Of a DNA stretch of 64,000 nucleotides, positions 10,531 to 18,834 are shown in pieces. The DNA is from Alkalicoccobacillus porphyridii (GTDB lineage: Bacteria; Bacillota; Bacilli; Bacillales; Bacillaceae_D). Location of the stretch: contig NZ_VLXZ01000007.1 in the NCBI RefSeq assembly GCF_007293315.1, forward strand, positions 1 to 64,000, given 5' to 3'. The position numbers were made by a program, and so were the translations under genes. Under the pieces are notes generated by a model that was not told the origin of the DNA, made no database searches, and was given only the letters and a program-made list of their open reading frames with translations. Each line of letters begins with the position of its first letter. Position 1 is the first letter of the stretch.

Positions 10531-11477
10531 TCTTTATCACCGATTATCCAGGTGTATGTTCTTTGAATACCGTCAGCTAGCTTGACTTTAGGTTCCCATA
10601 ATAGAAGTTGTTTGGATTTCTCGATGGCTAAACACCTTCTGTTGATTGTATCCACAGTTCGTTTTGTTGAAAACAAATGATTTGGTTCTTTATCCCCAAA
10701 AACAGTAGCTACCTCTACGGCTAATTCTAATATACTGGTTTCCTCTCCTGTTGCTACATTAAATATTTCTCCAATTGCTTCTTTCTTTTGAGCAGCTAAC
10801 AGTATAGCCTCAATCGTGTCATCAATAAATGTAAAATCTCGAGTTTGACTTCCGTCGCCGAATATAGTCATAGGAAGACCTGCATGCCTTGCTTCAAAGA
10901 ATTTGGCTACAACGCCACAATAAGGGTTAGTAGCTACCTGACCAGGTCCATAGACATTAGAGAGTCTCAAAATCGTAACAGGAATTTGATGCAAATGATA
11001 AAATACGTGAGCGTATTGTTCTGCACCATATTTACTCGCCGCATATGGCATTCGGATGTTAATTTCTTTGAGTGGAGTAGGTAAAATGGTTGCATCTCCA
11101 TAGACAGAGGCCGTGGACGTATATACGAATCTTTTAATTTGCTTTCCATGTTTCCTAATCTGATCTAATAATGTATACGCTCCTCTCAAATTCACCTCAA
11201 AGTCCTCATGCATATCCGTTACAGATAAAACTAAATTACGGCAAGCTATGTGAAAGACTACATCAATATCTGGCAAAATATCTTCAAGTAATTTTTCATT
11301 TAGAATACTGTCTTCAATAAACGTAATGTTTGGAGAATCACTGATTTCGTCTCGGTTTCCGGTCGTTAAATCATCTACGATTGTAATGTGTTCACTTTTT
11401 TTTAAAAGAGCACGAACAAGCTGAGAGCCAATAAACCCAGCTCCTCCTGTTACTAGCACATGTTTAAATAATGGCAA
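10527..11477 (-). CDS. NAD-dependent epimerase/dehydratase
   Basis: An extended SDR protein of 316 residues with the Rossmann motif [12 protein letters not shown], a serine-rich strand (VYTSTASVYGD) and the catalytic pair YAASK near residue 146. It is related to the gene at 3229 but clearly different, so the cluster has two separate epimerase activities. The start is TTG with GGGAG 10 bases upstream. It sits 2 bp after the Gfo/Idh gene and overlaps the following glycosyltransferase. A UDP-HexNAc or UDP-uronate 4-epimerase role would suit its place, but that is inference. Confidence 0.9.
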   Translation of the reverse strand: MPLFKHVLVTGGAGFIGSQLVRALLKKSEHITIVDDLTTGNRDEISDSPNITFIEDSILNEKLLEDILPDIDVVFHIACRNLVLSVTDMHEDFEVNLRGAYTLLDQIRKHGKQIKRFVYTSTASVYGDATILPTPLKEINIRMPYAASKYGAEQYAHVFYHLHQIPVTILRLSNVYGPGQVATNPYCGVVAKFFEARHAGLPMTIFGDGSQTRDFTFIDDTIEAILLAAQKKEAIGEIFNVATGEETSILELAVEVATVFGDKEPNHLFSTKRTVDTINRRCLAIEKSKQLLLWEPKVKLADGIQRTYTWIIGDKE

Positions 11478-11479
11478 TT

Positions 11480-12526
11480 CTACAACACTCCCTTCATATC
11501 CGAAGTAGCAAAGGAAGACAATGGTAAAACAGTCGAATGTCCTTGTTTGTGGGATTGATATAGCGCAAAGATTGCTTCCAAAGCACCCTCTGCCTCTTGT
11601 GCAGTCACCGCATTGTTTTGTTTCCCTTGCATACTTTTTAATACTTCTTTATACATTTGTTCCTGCTCATCTTTTTTCTCTAACCAAGCTCCCACATCTT
11701 TTCCACTCCATGGCTCTCCTTTAATGGTGGCTCTCGTTAATAGATCAAAATTACGTCCTTCAAGAATAATGGTCCCATGATCTGCAATGAGCTTTATACA
11801 GTATCCATGATTTTTTGGCCAAGTGACTGCATTGGCTTCAATGATACCCGTAGAGCCATTTTTAAAGCGTAGCAGCCCTAAAGCAATATCTTCTGTCTCT
11901 TTATGCTTATTCAGCTTCTTTAACTGCCCCGTTACCTCACTTAATTCACCCATATACCACAAAAGCAAATCAACCAGGTGAATGCCTTGATTAATAAGCA
12001 TCCCACCGTCTTGATCCCATGTCCCACGCCAAGGTGCGGCCTTATAATACTCAGAGGGTCGCTGCAGAGCCATAGATGCAGTGCCTAAATGAATGGTCCC
12101 TAATTTTCCTGAATCAATTAAGGCTTTTATCTCTTTTAGGATTAATCTAAAACGAAGTTGATGGCAGATAAAAAGCTTTTTATCGCTATCGTTCGCTAGC
12201 TTAATTAATTTTTTTGATTCAGCTAGCGAGAGGGCTAGTGGTTTTTCAACAAGTACATGTTTTCCAGCTAGAAGTGCTGCTTCTGTAATATCTGCATGAC
12301 TTCCGGATGTGGTCGCGACCAAAACAAGATCACAGTCACTTTTTAATAAATCGAGATAATCGATATATAGAGTTGGCTTCTTATTAAAGGATATTTGTTC
12401 AGTTGCTTGTTTCATTCGCTCAATCGATAAATCACTCAAACTTGTTATTTCTATTTCTTCTATCTGGTTAAGGGAATCTATATGCTTTACAGTTATCCTT
12501 CCACACCCAATTATTCCTATCTTCAT
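11480..12526 (-). CDS. Gfo/Idh/MocA oxidoreductase, WbpB/WlbA-like UDP-GlcNAcA 3-dehydrogenase
   Basis: 348 residues. The N-terminal NAD fold (IGIIGCGRI) is followed by the family EKP motif (VLVEKPLAL) near residue 95. The C-terminal domain contains RPSEYY, WRGTWDQDGG and NQGIHLVDLL, a combination I recognise from WlbA/WbpB enzymes. These oxidise C3 of UDP-N-acetyl-glucuronate to a 3-keto sugar. The next gene upstream is the aminotransferase expected to use that product, and the two overlap by 4 bp. Together with the dehydrogenase at 4198 and acetyltransferase at 5583 this supports a diacetamido-uronate route. Confidence 0.88.
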   Translation of the reverse strand: MKIGIIGCGRITVKHIDSLNQIEEIEITSLSDLSIERMKQATEQISFNKKPTLYIDYLDLLKSDCDLVLVATTSGSHADITEAALLAGKHVLVEKPLALSLAESKKLIKLANDSDKKLFICHQLRFRLILKEIKALIDSGKLGTIHLGTASMALQRPSEYYKAAPWRGTWDQDGGMLINQGIHLVDLLLWYMGELSEVTGQLKKLNKHKETEDIALGLLRFKNGSTGIIEANAVTWPKNHGYCIKLIADHGTIILEGRNFDLLTRATIKGEPWSGKDVGAWLEKKDEQEQMYKEVLKSMQGKQNNAVTAQEAEGALEAIFALYQSHKQGHSTVLPLSSFATSDMKGVL

Positions 12527-13635
12527 ATTGTAATCCCCGCTCCACCTGACTGAATGACTTTAATAATGGTTTGCTGCTCCTTATTTGTTAAGAAAGGGTG
12601 CATAGGGATAGCTAGCAATGTTCGAGACTTTTCCTCAGCAATTGGAAACGTGCCTTCTTTATATCCCATATCTTCATACACTTCTTGCAGGTGAAGAGGT
12701 AGCGGATAATAAACCCCACAGGCGATATCCTCTTTGTTTAACATGGCTTGAACAGCATCTCGGTTTTTTAAGTCTAACGAATATAAATGGTAAATATGCT
12801 CTGCATGTAATTGCTTCGTCGGAACACCAATGCCATTTATTTTTTCTAATTCTTGATTATACCTAGCAGCAATGTCTTTTCTATTTTGGTTGAATGCATC
12901 AATATGCGTTAAGCTAATTCGGAGTAATGCAGCCTGAAGCTCATCCAATCTACTATTATATCCAACTTCTTTATGAAAATATTTTTTTGTACTGCCATGA
13001 TGTCTAAGCAGACGGATACGATCAGATATGGATTTATGCTTCGTTACGATTAGACCGCCATCTCCTAAGGTGCCGAGATTTTTAGTAGGATAAAAAGAAA
13101 AACAAGCAATATCTCCAAATGTACCGGCTTTCTGGTTATTGAGAGAAGCTCCAAAAGCCTGACATGCATCCTCGATTACATATAAAGTGTGTTCTTTTGC
13201 AATATCCATGATTACATCCATTTGTGCAGGGTGGCCGAATAAATGAACAGGCATAATCGCTTTAGTTCTCTTTGTTATGGCTTTTTTTATATTGGCTGGG
13301 TCAATATTGTACGTTTTAGGTTCGATGTCCACAAAAACTGGTGTTGCTCCAACTCGAGAAATCGACTCAGCTGTTGCAAAGAAAGTAAAAGGAGTAGTAA
13401 TGACCTCATCACCAGGTCCAATATCTAACGCATGTAGAGCTAAAACTAAGGCATCCGTCCCGTTTCCTACACCAATTGCATAGGGTATTTGGAGATATTT
13501 TTTTACTTCTTCTTCAAACTGATTGCCCTCGCTACCAAGAATATAATGACCACTATCGTACACTCTATTTAACGCACGCATAGCCTGTTCTTTCATTAAC
13601 TTTAATTGAGGTTCGAGATTAATAAATGGAATCAA
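12523..13635 (-). CDS. DegT/DnrJ/EryC1/StrS aminotransferase, WbpE-like
   Basis: A PLP-dependent sugar aminotransferase of 370 residues. The substrate-binding start IPFINLEPQ, the PLP aspartate segment VIEDACQAFGA, and the Schiff-base lysine in FYPTKNLGTLGDGG near residue 185 are all present. WbpE-type members add an amino group at C3 of the 3-keto sugar made by the Gfo/Idh enzyme. I chose TTG at 13635, because the family begins IPF(I)DL and an AGGAG lies upstream. An in-frame ATG at 13662 would put that ribosome site inside the gene. It is the first gene of the operon 13635-9541. Confidence 0.9.
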   Translation of the reverse strand: MIPFINLEPQLKLMKEQAMRALNRVYDSGHYILGSEGNQFEEEVKKYLQIPYAIGVGNGTDALVLALHALDIGPGDEVITTPFTFFATAESISRVGATPVFVDIEPKTYNIDPANIKKAITKRTKAIMPVHLFGHPAQMDVIMDIAKEHTLYVIEDACQAFGASLNNQKAGTFGDIACFSFYPTKNLGTLGDGGLIVTKHKSISDRIRLLRHHGSTKKYFHKEVGYNSRLDELQAALLRISLTHIDAFNQNRKDIAARYNQELEKINGIGVPTKQLHAEHIYHLYSLDLKNRDAVQAMLNKEDIACGVYYPLPLHLQEVYEDMGYKEGTFPIAEEKSRTLLAIPMHPFLTNKEQQTIIKVIQSGGAGITI

Positions 13636-13753
13636 TATTCTCACACTCCTGTATCGGCTCATATTACTTCTGTCTAGTTATATGAACCATGGCCAATGTA
13701 AGGCACGGCGATTCTCTCAAGATTTATAAACTTCCTAATTAAAATTGAAATTA

Positions 13754-13786
13754 AATAAGAAAGCTCAAAAGGTGAGCTTTCTTATT
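13754..13786 (-). terminator. Terminator after the 50-residue gene
   Basis: A perfect 14-bp stem (AATAAGAAAGCTCA pairing with 13773-13786) has a 5-base loop and a T-rich stretch on the minus strand. Confidence 0.75.
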
Positions 13787-13799
13787 AGCTTTCTTCTTA

Positions 13800-13952
13800 T
13801 TAACTTCTTCCACAACATTTTACTGAGTGTTTTTGGGGTTGTGGAGGCTTAGGGAATGAAGAAAACGGTTTTGGAGTTTGTTTCTTTTTTGTTCCTCGTT
13901 TTAATGATGTAACAGGCTTTGCATAATACGCTTGTAAATTAGGTCTCATCAT
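13800..13952 (-). CDS. Small basic spore-associated protein, 50 residues
   Basis: The open frame starts at ATG 13952 (a second ATG follows directly), with GGGAG 8 bases upstream. The product has about 50 residues: an MMRPNLQAYYAKP start, a lysine-rich middle (RGTKKKQ), a proline-rich stretch (FPKPPQPQ) and a KCCGRS end. The paired cysteines, small size and basic Pro/Lys content resemble small coat proteins, but I do not recognise a family. Support comes from a well-spaced SigK-type promoter upstream and a terminator downstream. Oxidative crosslinking through the CC pair is speculation. Confidence 0.65.
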   Translation of the reverse strand: MMRPNLQAYYAKPVTSLKRGTKKKQTPKPFSSFPKPPQPQKHSVKCCGRS

Positions 13953-13974
13953 CACACACACTCCCTTTCTTCTA

Positions 13975-14001
13975 TAACATATGACAGAAAACCATTTTGG
14001 T
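13975..14001 (-). promoter_or_regulatory. SigK-type promoter of the 50-residue gene
   Basis: On the minus strand AC (14001-14000) is followed by exactly 16 bases and then CATATGTTA (13983-13975), an exact fit to AC-N16-CATAnnnTA. It lies 22 bp before the start codon. Confidence 0.6.
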
Positions 14002-14048
14002 TAGCAGAAAAAATGTGCCCGTTTTAAAAATAAATTGGGTCATTTTGC

Positions 14049-14075
14049 ACCAATTGAGACTCGATTCATACAATA
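14049..14075 (+). promoter_or_regulatory. SigK-type promoter of the putative coat gene
   Basis: AC at 14049-14050, 16 bases, then CATACAATA at 14067-14075, an exact fit to AC-N16-CATAnnnTA. It is divergent from the promoter at 13975-14001, with 47 bp between them. Confidence 0.6.
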
Positions 14076-14143
14076 CAGTAGTTTGAACACCCAGCTTCAC
14101 AAAAATATGGATTGAACTGGGTAAACTAAAAGGAGGTAAAGTA

Positions 14144-14866
14144 ATGAGCTCAAAGAAACACAACGTCGTTATAAACGTACCAAAGGTTTATGACTGGGTG
14201 ACTCGTCAGGTTGATCTGCCTATTCTCAACTTTAGAGAGCCAGAGCTTTCAAACCTGTTCCCAGGTATTATTGGACCATCACCAGGGGCTAGCGATCTTT
14301 ATAACTTTCTTCAAGCCTATCCAGGGTACACAACTGAAGCACGGGTGTTAGAACAGTCTCTTTATACTTCGGAGGTGTCAAATCAATTAGACCGTCCTAG
14401 TGTTGAAGTGACACTACCAAATGGAGACGATGTAACACTCGAGAAAGTGAAGATTTTAGCTAGAGGCTTACTAGAAGTTGACATTTTTGACGTAAATGAA
14501 AATGTCATTGCTACCTCTAATCCAATTGAATTTGCAACTGTTCAAACTTTCTACTTACATGCTCCAGAAGATACAACGGTTAACGCGTTTCTTTCTTCTG
14601 GATACTTTGAAGCAGATGTAGTTGGTGATGAGGCATTTTCTCAATTGGATGTTACGATCACTTTCTGTTTAGATATTCATGTAATAGCTGACGTTCGCTT
14701 AGAAGTGGAAGCTTCCTATGTGAAACCTCGTCACGAGTTTCCGATTTCAGATATAATCTGCAGAACTCAAAATAGACCACCGGTTTCCCCACTTGTGTTC
14801 CCAGGAACATTAGGCCAAGAGAAAGAGAAACATAAAGAAAAAGAAAAAGAGAAACATAAAGATTAA
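14144..14866 (+). CDS. Putative morphogenetic spore-coat protein (BMQ_0737-like)
   Basis: 240 residues with AAAGGAGGTAA before the ATG. The N-terminal VPKVYDWVTRQVDLP is the feature I associate with a Bacillus family of morphogenetic spore-coat proteins named after B. megaterium BMQ_0737. The middle (about 75-210) is beta-rich and acidic. The last 20 residues are a Lys/Glu/His tail (repeated KEKEKHK). There is no signal peptide, as expected for a coat protein made in the mother cell. It is monocistronic between a SigK-type promoter and a terminator. The family name is from memory and should be treated as probable. Confidence 0.7.
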   Translation: MSSKKHNVVINVPKVYDWVTRQVDLPILNFREPELSNLFPGIIGPSPGASDLYNFLQAYPGYTTEARVLEQSLYTSEVSNQLDRPSVEVTLPNGDDVTLEKVKILARGLLEVDIFDVNENVIATSNPIEFATVQTFYLHAPEDTTVNAFLSSGYFEADVVGDEAFSQLDVTITFCLDIHVIADVRLEVEASYVKPRHEFPISDIICRTQNRPPVSPLVFPGTLGQEKEKHKEKEKEKHKD

Positions 14867-14871
14867 TTTTC

Positions 14872-14895
14872 CAGGAGCTGTAATAACAGCTCCTG
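14872..14895 (+). terminator. Terminator of the putative coat gene
   Basis: The 10-bp stem CAGGAGCTGT pairs with ACAGCTCCTG around a 4-base loop, followed by a T-run. Confidence 0.85.
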
Positions 14896-14962
14896 TTTTT
14901 CTTCTTTTCTTCGTCTTGACTTCATACATATGGTTATACAGTGTTTAGAAGGAGGAATAGTT

Positions 14963-15673
14963 ATGTCCAAACAATCACAAGAACCTTCTGCATACAATCA
15001 CGGCATTCAGTTGGAGCAGAAACTACTTCATTACCGGTCTGAAATTAAGAAATTTCAACGTATCATTCATCTACAAAAGAATAAGATTAGTAATCAAGAA
15101 GAGGAATTAAAAGGACTAAAAAAAGCAGTCAACAATCAGTCAACGTCCTTTCAGCATGAAGTAGATCATCAGCAGAAAACCTCTGGTAGGATGGAAAATC
15201 TGTTTGCCTACTTTGCATACTCTATATTATTTCCCAAAGATTCCGGAAAAGAGGTTGAAGAGCCTTGTCTCATTAGGGGGAATTTTATTGTGCGTAACTT
15301 GACCAACCAAACCTTACATGAACCTTTAATCTGTCTATCATTTAACAAACCTGAATTAGCAAATTTGTCTGGGAAGGTTACTCAAAACAACCGTCGCTAT
15401 AGTAAGGAGCACTTGGTTGAAGAGGAAGATCAGATCTCCTGGAAATATCTTGATAACCATTCGATAAAAAAAGTAAGGGAAACAGGTGAGTTTTGGCTTA
15501 AACCTAATAAACAAGAACTTGTAAATAGTGAGGAGCTCTCTTTTAATCATTTTGAAATTTTGCTTCCTTATCAAAAGGTCTCCTTATCTGTAAATATTAA
15601 TGGTTATATTTATGGAAGAGAAATACCTGAAGGTCAGCGTGCTATAAACTCCATCATTTGTAACATCACGTGA
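14963..15673 (+). CDS. Coiled-coil protein with C-terminal beta domain, partner of the CgeB-like enzyme
   Basis: 236 residues from the ATG at 14963, with GAAGGAGG upstream; an ATG at 14930 lacks a ribosome site. Residues about 20-75 form a charged coiled coil. Residues about 85-236 form a beta-rich domain (FIVRNLTNQTLHEPLICLSF, then ISWKYLDN) without signal peptide or membrane helix. It ends 4 bp before the CgeB-like glycosyltransferase, so the two are translationally linked. I do not recognise the family. It may present an acceptor or act as a scaffold for the enzyme. The layout resembles the coiled-coil gene at 2780 beside the GT2 gene. Confidence 0.75.
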   Translation: MSKQSQEPSAYNHGIQLEQKLLHYRSEIKKFQRIIHLQKNKISNQEEELKGLKKAVNNQSTSFQHEVDHQQKTSGRMENLFAYFAYSILFPKDSGKEVEEPCLIRGNFIVRNLTNQTLHEPLICLSFNKPELANLSGKVTQNNRRYSKEHLVEEEDQISWKYLDNHSIKKVRETGEFWLKPNKQELVNSEELSFNHFEILLPYQKVSLSVNINGYIYGREIPEGQRAINSIICNIT

Positions 15674-15677
15674 TAAA

Positions 15678-16625
15678 ATGAAGGTATTATTTATAAGTTC
15701 AGGTTTTCATGGGGCTTACGTCTATATTGAAGCGGCCATTAAACAAGCATTTGAGAAACTCACTATTAATTTATGTCAAAACAGATGTATTCCAGTGAAT
15801 GAATTTTCTCAATTAGAAAATATATGTAAAAAAGAAAGCCCAACACATATTATCACACTGTTAGGATATAAGCTTCCTCACAGTTTTCTTACATGGGTGC
15901 AGGATGCGCAGATTCCACTCATCCTATGGCAAACAGAAGATCCTTATTCTATGGACTTGTCTTTGGAAGTAGCACCTTTCGCTACCCATATTCTTACAAT
16001 TGAAAAAGCTGCCTGGAATTATTATCAACAGAAAGGATATCATTCCTTACATCTGCCACTTGGCGCTGATTACTCCATCTTTAAACCTATAAAACAAAAC
16101 AAAAACTTTGCAAGCGATTTATGTTTAATTGGTTATCCTTATCCTGAAAGAGTAGATATGATTACGTTTTTGGCCGAGTCATTTCCTGTCACCATTAACG
16201 TAGCGGGAAATTGGTATCCTTACCGCTTACCTAGTAATGTAAATATTGTAGGTCATTGGCTCTCTCCACAGGAAAGCGCACTTTATTATTCAAATAGTAA
16301 AATCGTCTTAAATAGCTTTCGTAACTGTAACCTAGTTCAAAACAAAAACTCGCTCTCTATAAGGGGTTTAAGTCCTAACAATCGCTTATTTGAAGCAGCT
16401 GGTTGTCACACTTGCCAATTAAGTGAATTACGTGAAGACTGGAGTCCGTGGTTTAATTCTGAAGACATCGCCACATTTTCCAACTACAAAGAACTATTTG
16501 AACAGACAGAAGGTTTACTGAATGATTCTCATAAACGTCAGACATACGCAACTAATAGTTTTAAAACTGCCACAGCTAAGCATTCCTATATGAATCGATT
16601 GAGCACACTTTTAGAATGGATTTAG
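15678..16625 (+). CDS. CgeB-like glycosyltransferase (spore maturation)
   Basis: 315 residues. The N-terminal half (MKVLFISSGFHGAY, LILWQTEDPYS) and C-terminal half (DLCLIGYPYPERV, VGHWLSPQESALYYSNSKIVLN, NRLFEAAGCHTCQL) match the architecture of the CgeB/group 1-2 glycosyltransferases. In B. subtilis CgeB is controlled by late mother-cell regulators and modifies the outermost spore layer. The NRLFEAAGC segment with its glutamate is the probable donor-nucleotide site. The start ATG lies 4 bp after the coiled-coil gene. No own promoter is visible. Spore-surface glycosylation is inferred from family and context. Confidence 0.8.
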   Translation: MKVLFISSGFHGAYVYIEAAIKQAFEKLTINLCQNRCIPVNEFSQLENICKKESPTHIITLLGYKLPHSFLTWVQDAQIPLILWQTEDPYSMDLSLEVAPFATHILTIEKAAWNYYQQKGYHSLHLPLGADYSIFKPIKQNKNFASDLCLIGYPYPERVDMITFLAESFPVTINVAGNWYPYRLPSNVNIVGHWLSPQESALYYSNSKIVLNSFRNCNLVQNKNSLSIRGLSPNNRLFEAAGCHTCQLSELREDWSPWFNSEDIATFSNYKELFEQTEGLLNDSHKRQTYATNSFKTATAKHSYMNRLSTLLEWI

Positions 16626-16662
16626 GAGGAAAGATAATAAAGCATCGTCGAATGATGAACGT

Positions 16663-16702
16663 AACCGAAAAATGGAATTTAGAAAGTATCCATTTTTCGG
16701 TT
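16663..16702 (+). terminator. Terminator after the CgeB-like gene
   Basis: The 14-bp stem AACCGAAAAATGGA pairs with 16689-16702 and is followed by a T-run. The remaining bases to 16896 hold nothing I can support. Confidence 0.85.
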
Positions 16703-16896
16703 TTTTGTTTTCTTCTCATACAGACACTAAAAAAACTTAAACGGTGTAAAAAAGAATGATCCCAGAATATCATCAAGGTCCTCTAGTGGTTGAATAAGTT
16801 TTTTTAACTGTCTAAATTCATAGGGTACAATCCATGGAGGAAAGGGTTTTCATACAACGAAGGGGCAACACATGTCTTTTATGCGTAAACTTCCTT

Positions 16897-18006
16897 TTAT
16901 AATTTTATTTGACGCTCATATGCTTTAATTTTCATCCGCTGCACCTGGTCAGGTTCCCTACTTAATTCGACTACTTTATGAAACAGGGCATTCCGTATTG
17001 CTAGTGGCACGACCCATCCGCACCCGCTTGTTCTCACAGCTTCAGCTTGTGCTCCAAGATCAAAACAAAGGACGGGATAACCAAGAGCAAGTGCCTCATG
17101 TGTGGTGTAAGAGAAGGTCTCTGGGCAAATGGATGGGATAAGCACTATGTCAATTTCTTCTGTTCTAAGTAAAATGTCAAGTGATTCTGGTGAAGGATAT
17201 GGTCCTTTATAAGAGAAGTTAGCAACTTTGAGCTGTGATAATGCACGTCCCGCTTTTCCGAATAATACAAAGTCACAGTGAAGATGCTTATTGATCGATT
17301 GATTGATGAGTGTGACGAGTTCGTTTTCCCCTTTATGATAAAAAAGATCACCAATGATCGCAATTTTCAACCTATTACTCTTTTGGGTTGGTAAGGTTGG
17401 CGTACATTGAAGCGTTAGCTTGTGAGGTACTACGTTAATCGTAATGTCTGGATAATACTCCAGGAAGATATCTCTAGTTGATACACTCGGAGCAATGATC
17501 TGAGTTGCACCTTTGAGTATTGACTCAAACATACCTCTCCAATCCTCAATTGATGGGGTGGGACTTCCTACCATATGCTTCATCTGCACATGCTTCGCTC
17601 CTTTAGCTGCACATTGATTACATACAGCTACATTCTTAGGCATGCCACAATATTTCCCCTTCTGAGTTACGAAAAATACAAATGGGCAAATAGAATAAAA
17701 GTCATGCAACCAGACATGGTACTTAATGTTTGAATTGATTAGAAACAAATTGAGTTCAGTAAGCTGAACATTCCAAAGATGATGAATGTGTAGCTCTGTT
17801 ATATTATACATTTCAACCAAAGCTGAGAGTTCTTTATAGTTCACCTTTTTTGCTTTAGTTTCTTCAGGATTTTTCATATAAAGCTCGTGTTGATTAGCGT
17901 GAAGCTCATAAATATTGTAACTACACGTTTGTTTCCAATCATTTAAAAAATGATCTACACCACCGCCACCATTATGATGAATCACAAGCACGCTTTTTTT
18001 ACTCAT
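16897..18006 (-). CDS. Glycosyltransferase (GT4-like)
   Basis: 369 residues. The N-terminal acceptor domain starts VLVIHHNGGGGVDHFL, with the glycine-rich loop typical of GT4 enzymes. It contains a cysteine-rich insert (CGMPKNVAVCNQCAAKG) of the sort seen in some GT4 proteins. The C-terminal donor domain has IAIIGDLFYHKG and ETFSYTTHEALALGYPVLCFDLG, which carries the E-x7-E-like site. The ATG overlaps the stop of the rmlD-like gene by 4 bp. It is the last gene of the minus-strand operon 19182-16897. Donor and acceptor are unknown. Confidence 0.85.
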   Translation of the reverse strand: MSKKSVLVIHHNGGGGVDHFLNDWKQTCSYNIYELHANQHELYMKNPEETKAKKVNYKELSALVEMYNITELHIHHLWNVQLTELNLFLINSNIKYHVWLHDFYSICPFVFFVTQKGKYCGMPKNVAVCNQCAAKGAKHVQMKHMVGSPTPSIEDWRGMFESILKGATQIIAPSVSTRDIFLEYYPDITINVVPHKLTLQCTPTLPTQKSNRLKIAIIGDLFYHKGENELVTLINQSINKHLHCDFVLFGKAGRALSQLKVANFSYKGPYPSPESLDILLRTEEIDIVLIPSICPETFSYTTHEALALGYPVLCFDLGAQAEAVRTSGCGWVVPLAIRNALFHKVVELSREPDQVQRMKIKAYERQIKL

Positions 18007-18827
18007 CGGTATGTCTCTAACAGATATTCTTTAAGTGCTTCCTTCCAGCTTCTCATCGGTTGCCCTGTCATCCTTACAAATTTTTCAGCTGATAAAACGC
18101 TACGATTTGGTCTCATCGCTATTTGAAGTAACTTTTCTGTTTGAATGGATTTCAGCTTAGCATTTAGTGTAAGAGTAGATATAATTTCAGCAGCCCACTC
18201 GTATCGACTACAAAATCCGCTATTCACAAGATGATAAGTGCCTGGTGGATATGCTTGTAAGGTCCATACCCACTGAACAAGATCATGAATGTAGGTGGGT
18301 GTACCTATTTGATCATTCACAACAGCTATTTCATTGTTTATTTCAGCTTTATTAATGATCTTATCAATAAAGTCTCCGTGGCCACCAAAAAGCCAGGAGG
18401 TTCGAATGATATAGACATTCGGGTAATATCGCACATGTTCCTCTGCTAACCATTTGCTTAATGCGTAAACATTAGATGGAGAAGGTTGATTTAATTCCGT
18501 ATAGGGCAGTTCAAAATTTGTCGAGAAAATATAATCACTACTAAAAATAAAAAGTGGACATGAACCTGAAGCCTCCGCTACATATTGAACGGAAAGAGAA
18601 TTGATGGAGAAGGCTTTCATTGGATCTTGTTCGCACGCATCAACATCTGTCATCGCTGCACAGTGCAGGATAAGATCAGGGTTTAACCGATTTATCGTTT
18701 GAATGACGTCTAAACGGTTTGTGCAGTCCAACTCTTCTTTTGTTAAAGCATAAATGGTTTCTCCATTCAAAAAACGAATAAATGCTTTTGCCAATCTACC
18801 ATTTGCGCCAGTTATGACAATTCTCAT
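18003..18827 (-). CDS. RmlD-like dTDP-4-dehydrorhamnose reductase family protein
   Basis: 274 residues. The N-terminal nucleotide-binding motif is TGANGRLAKAF, and the catalytic Tyr-Lys occurs as YALSK near residue 126. The RmlD signature IIRTSWLFGGHG follows, and the C-terminal region includes MRPNRSVLSAEKF, common in RmlD. The family reduces dTDP-4-keto-L-rhamnose with NAD(P)H. No rmlA, rmlB or rmlC is present in this window, so the partners must lie elsewhere or the substrate differs. It lies 7 bp after the DUF1360 gene and overlaps the following glycosyltransferase. Confidence 0.88.
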   Translation of the reverse strand: MRIVITGANGRLAKAFIRFLNGETIYALTKEELDCTNRLDVIQTINRLNPDLILHCAAMTDVDACEQDPMKAFSINSLSVQYVAEASGSCPLFIFSSDYIFSTNFELPYTELNQPSPSNVYALSKWLAEEHVRYYPNVYIIRTSWLFGGHGDFIDKIINKAEINNEIAVVNDQIGTPTYIHDLVQWVWTLQAYPPGTYHLVNSGFCSRYEWAAEIISTLTLNAKLKSIQTEKLLQIAMRPNRSVLSAEKFVRMTGQPMRSWKEALKEYLLETYR

Positions 18828-18834
18828 GTGTCCA

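Noticed and set aside
16798-16921. Small plus-strand genes after CATAGGGTA (a SigK-like -10) near 16827
   Set aside because: No AC at 16-17 bases upstream, and the possible products are only about 18-22 residues without convincing features.
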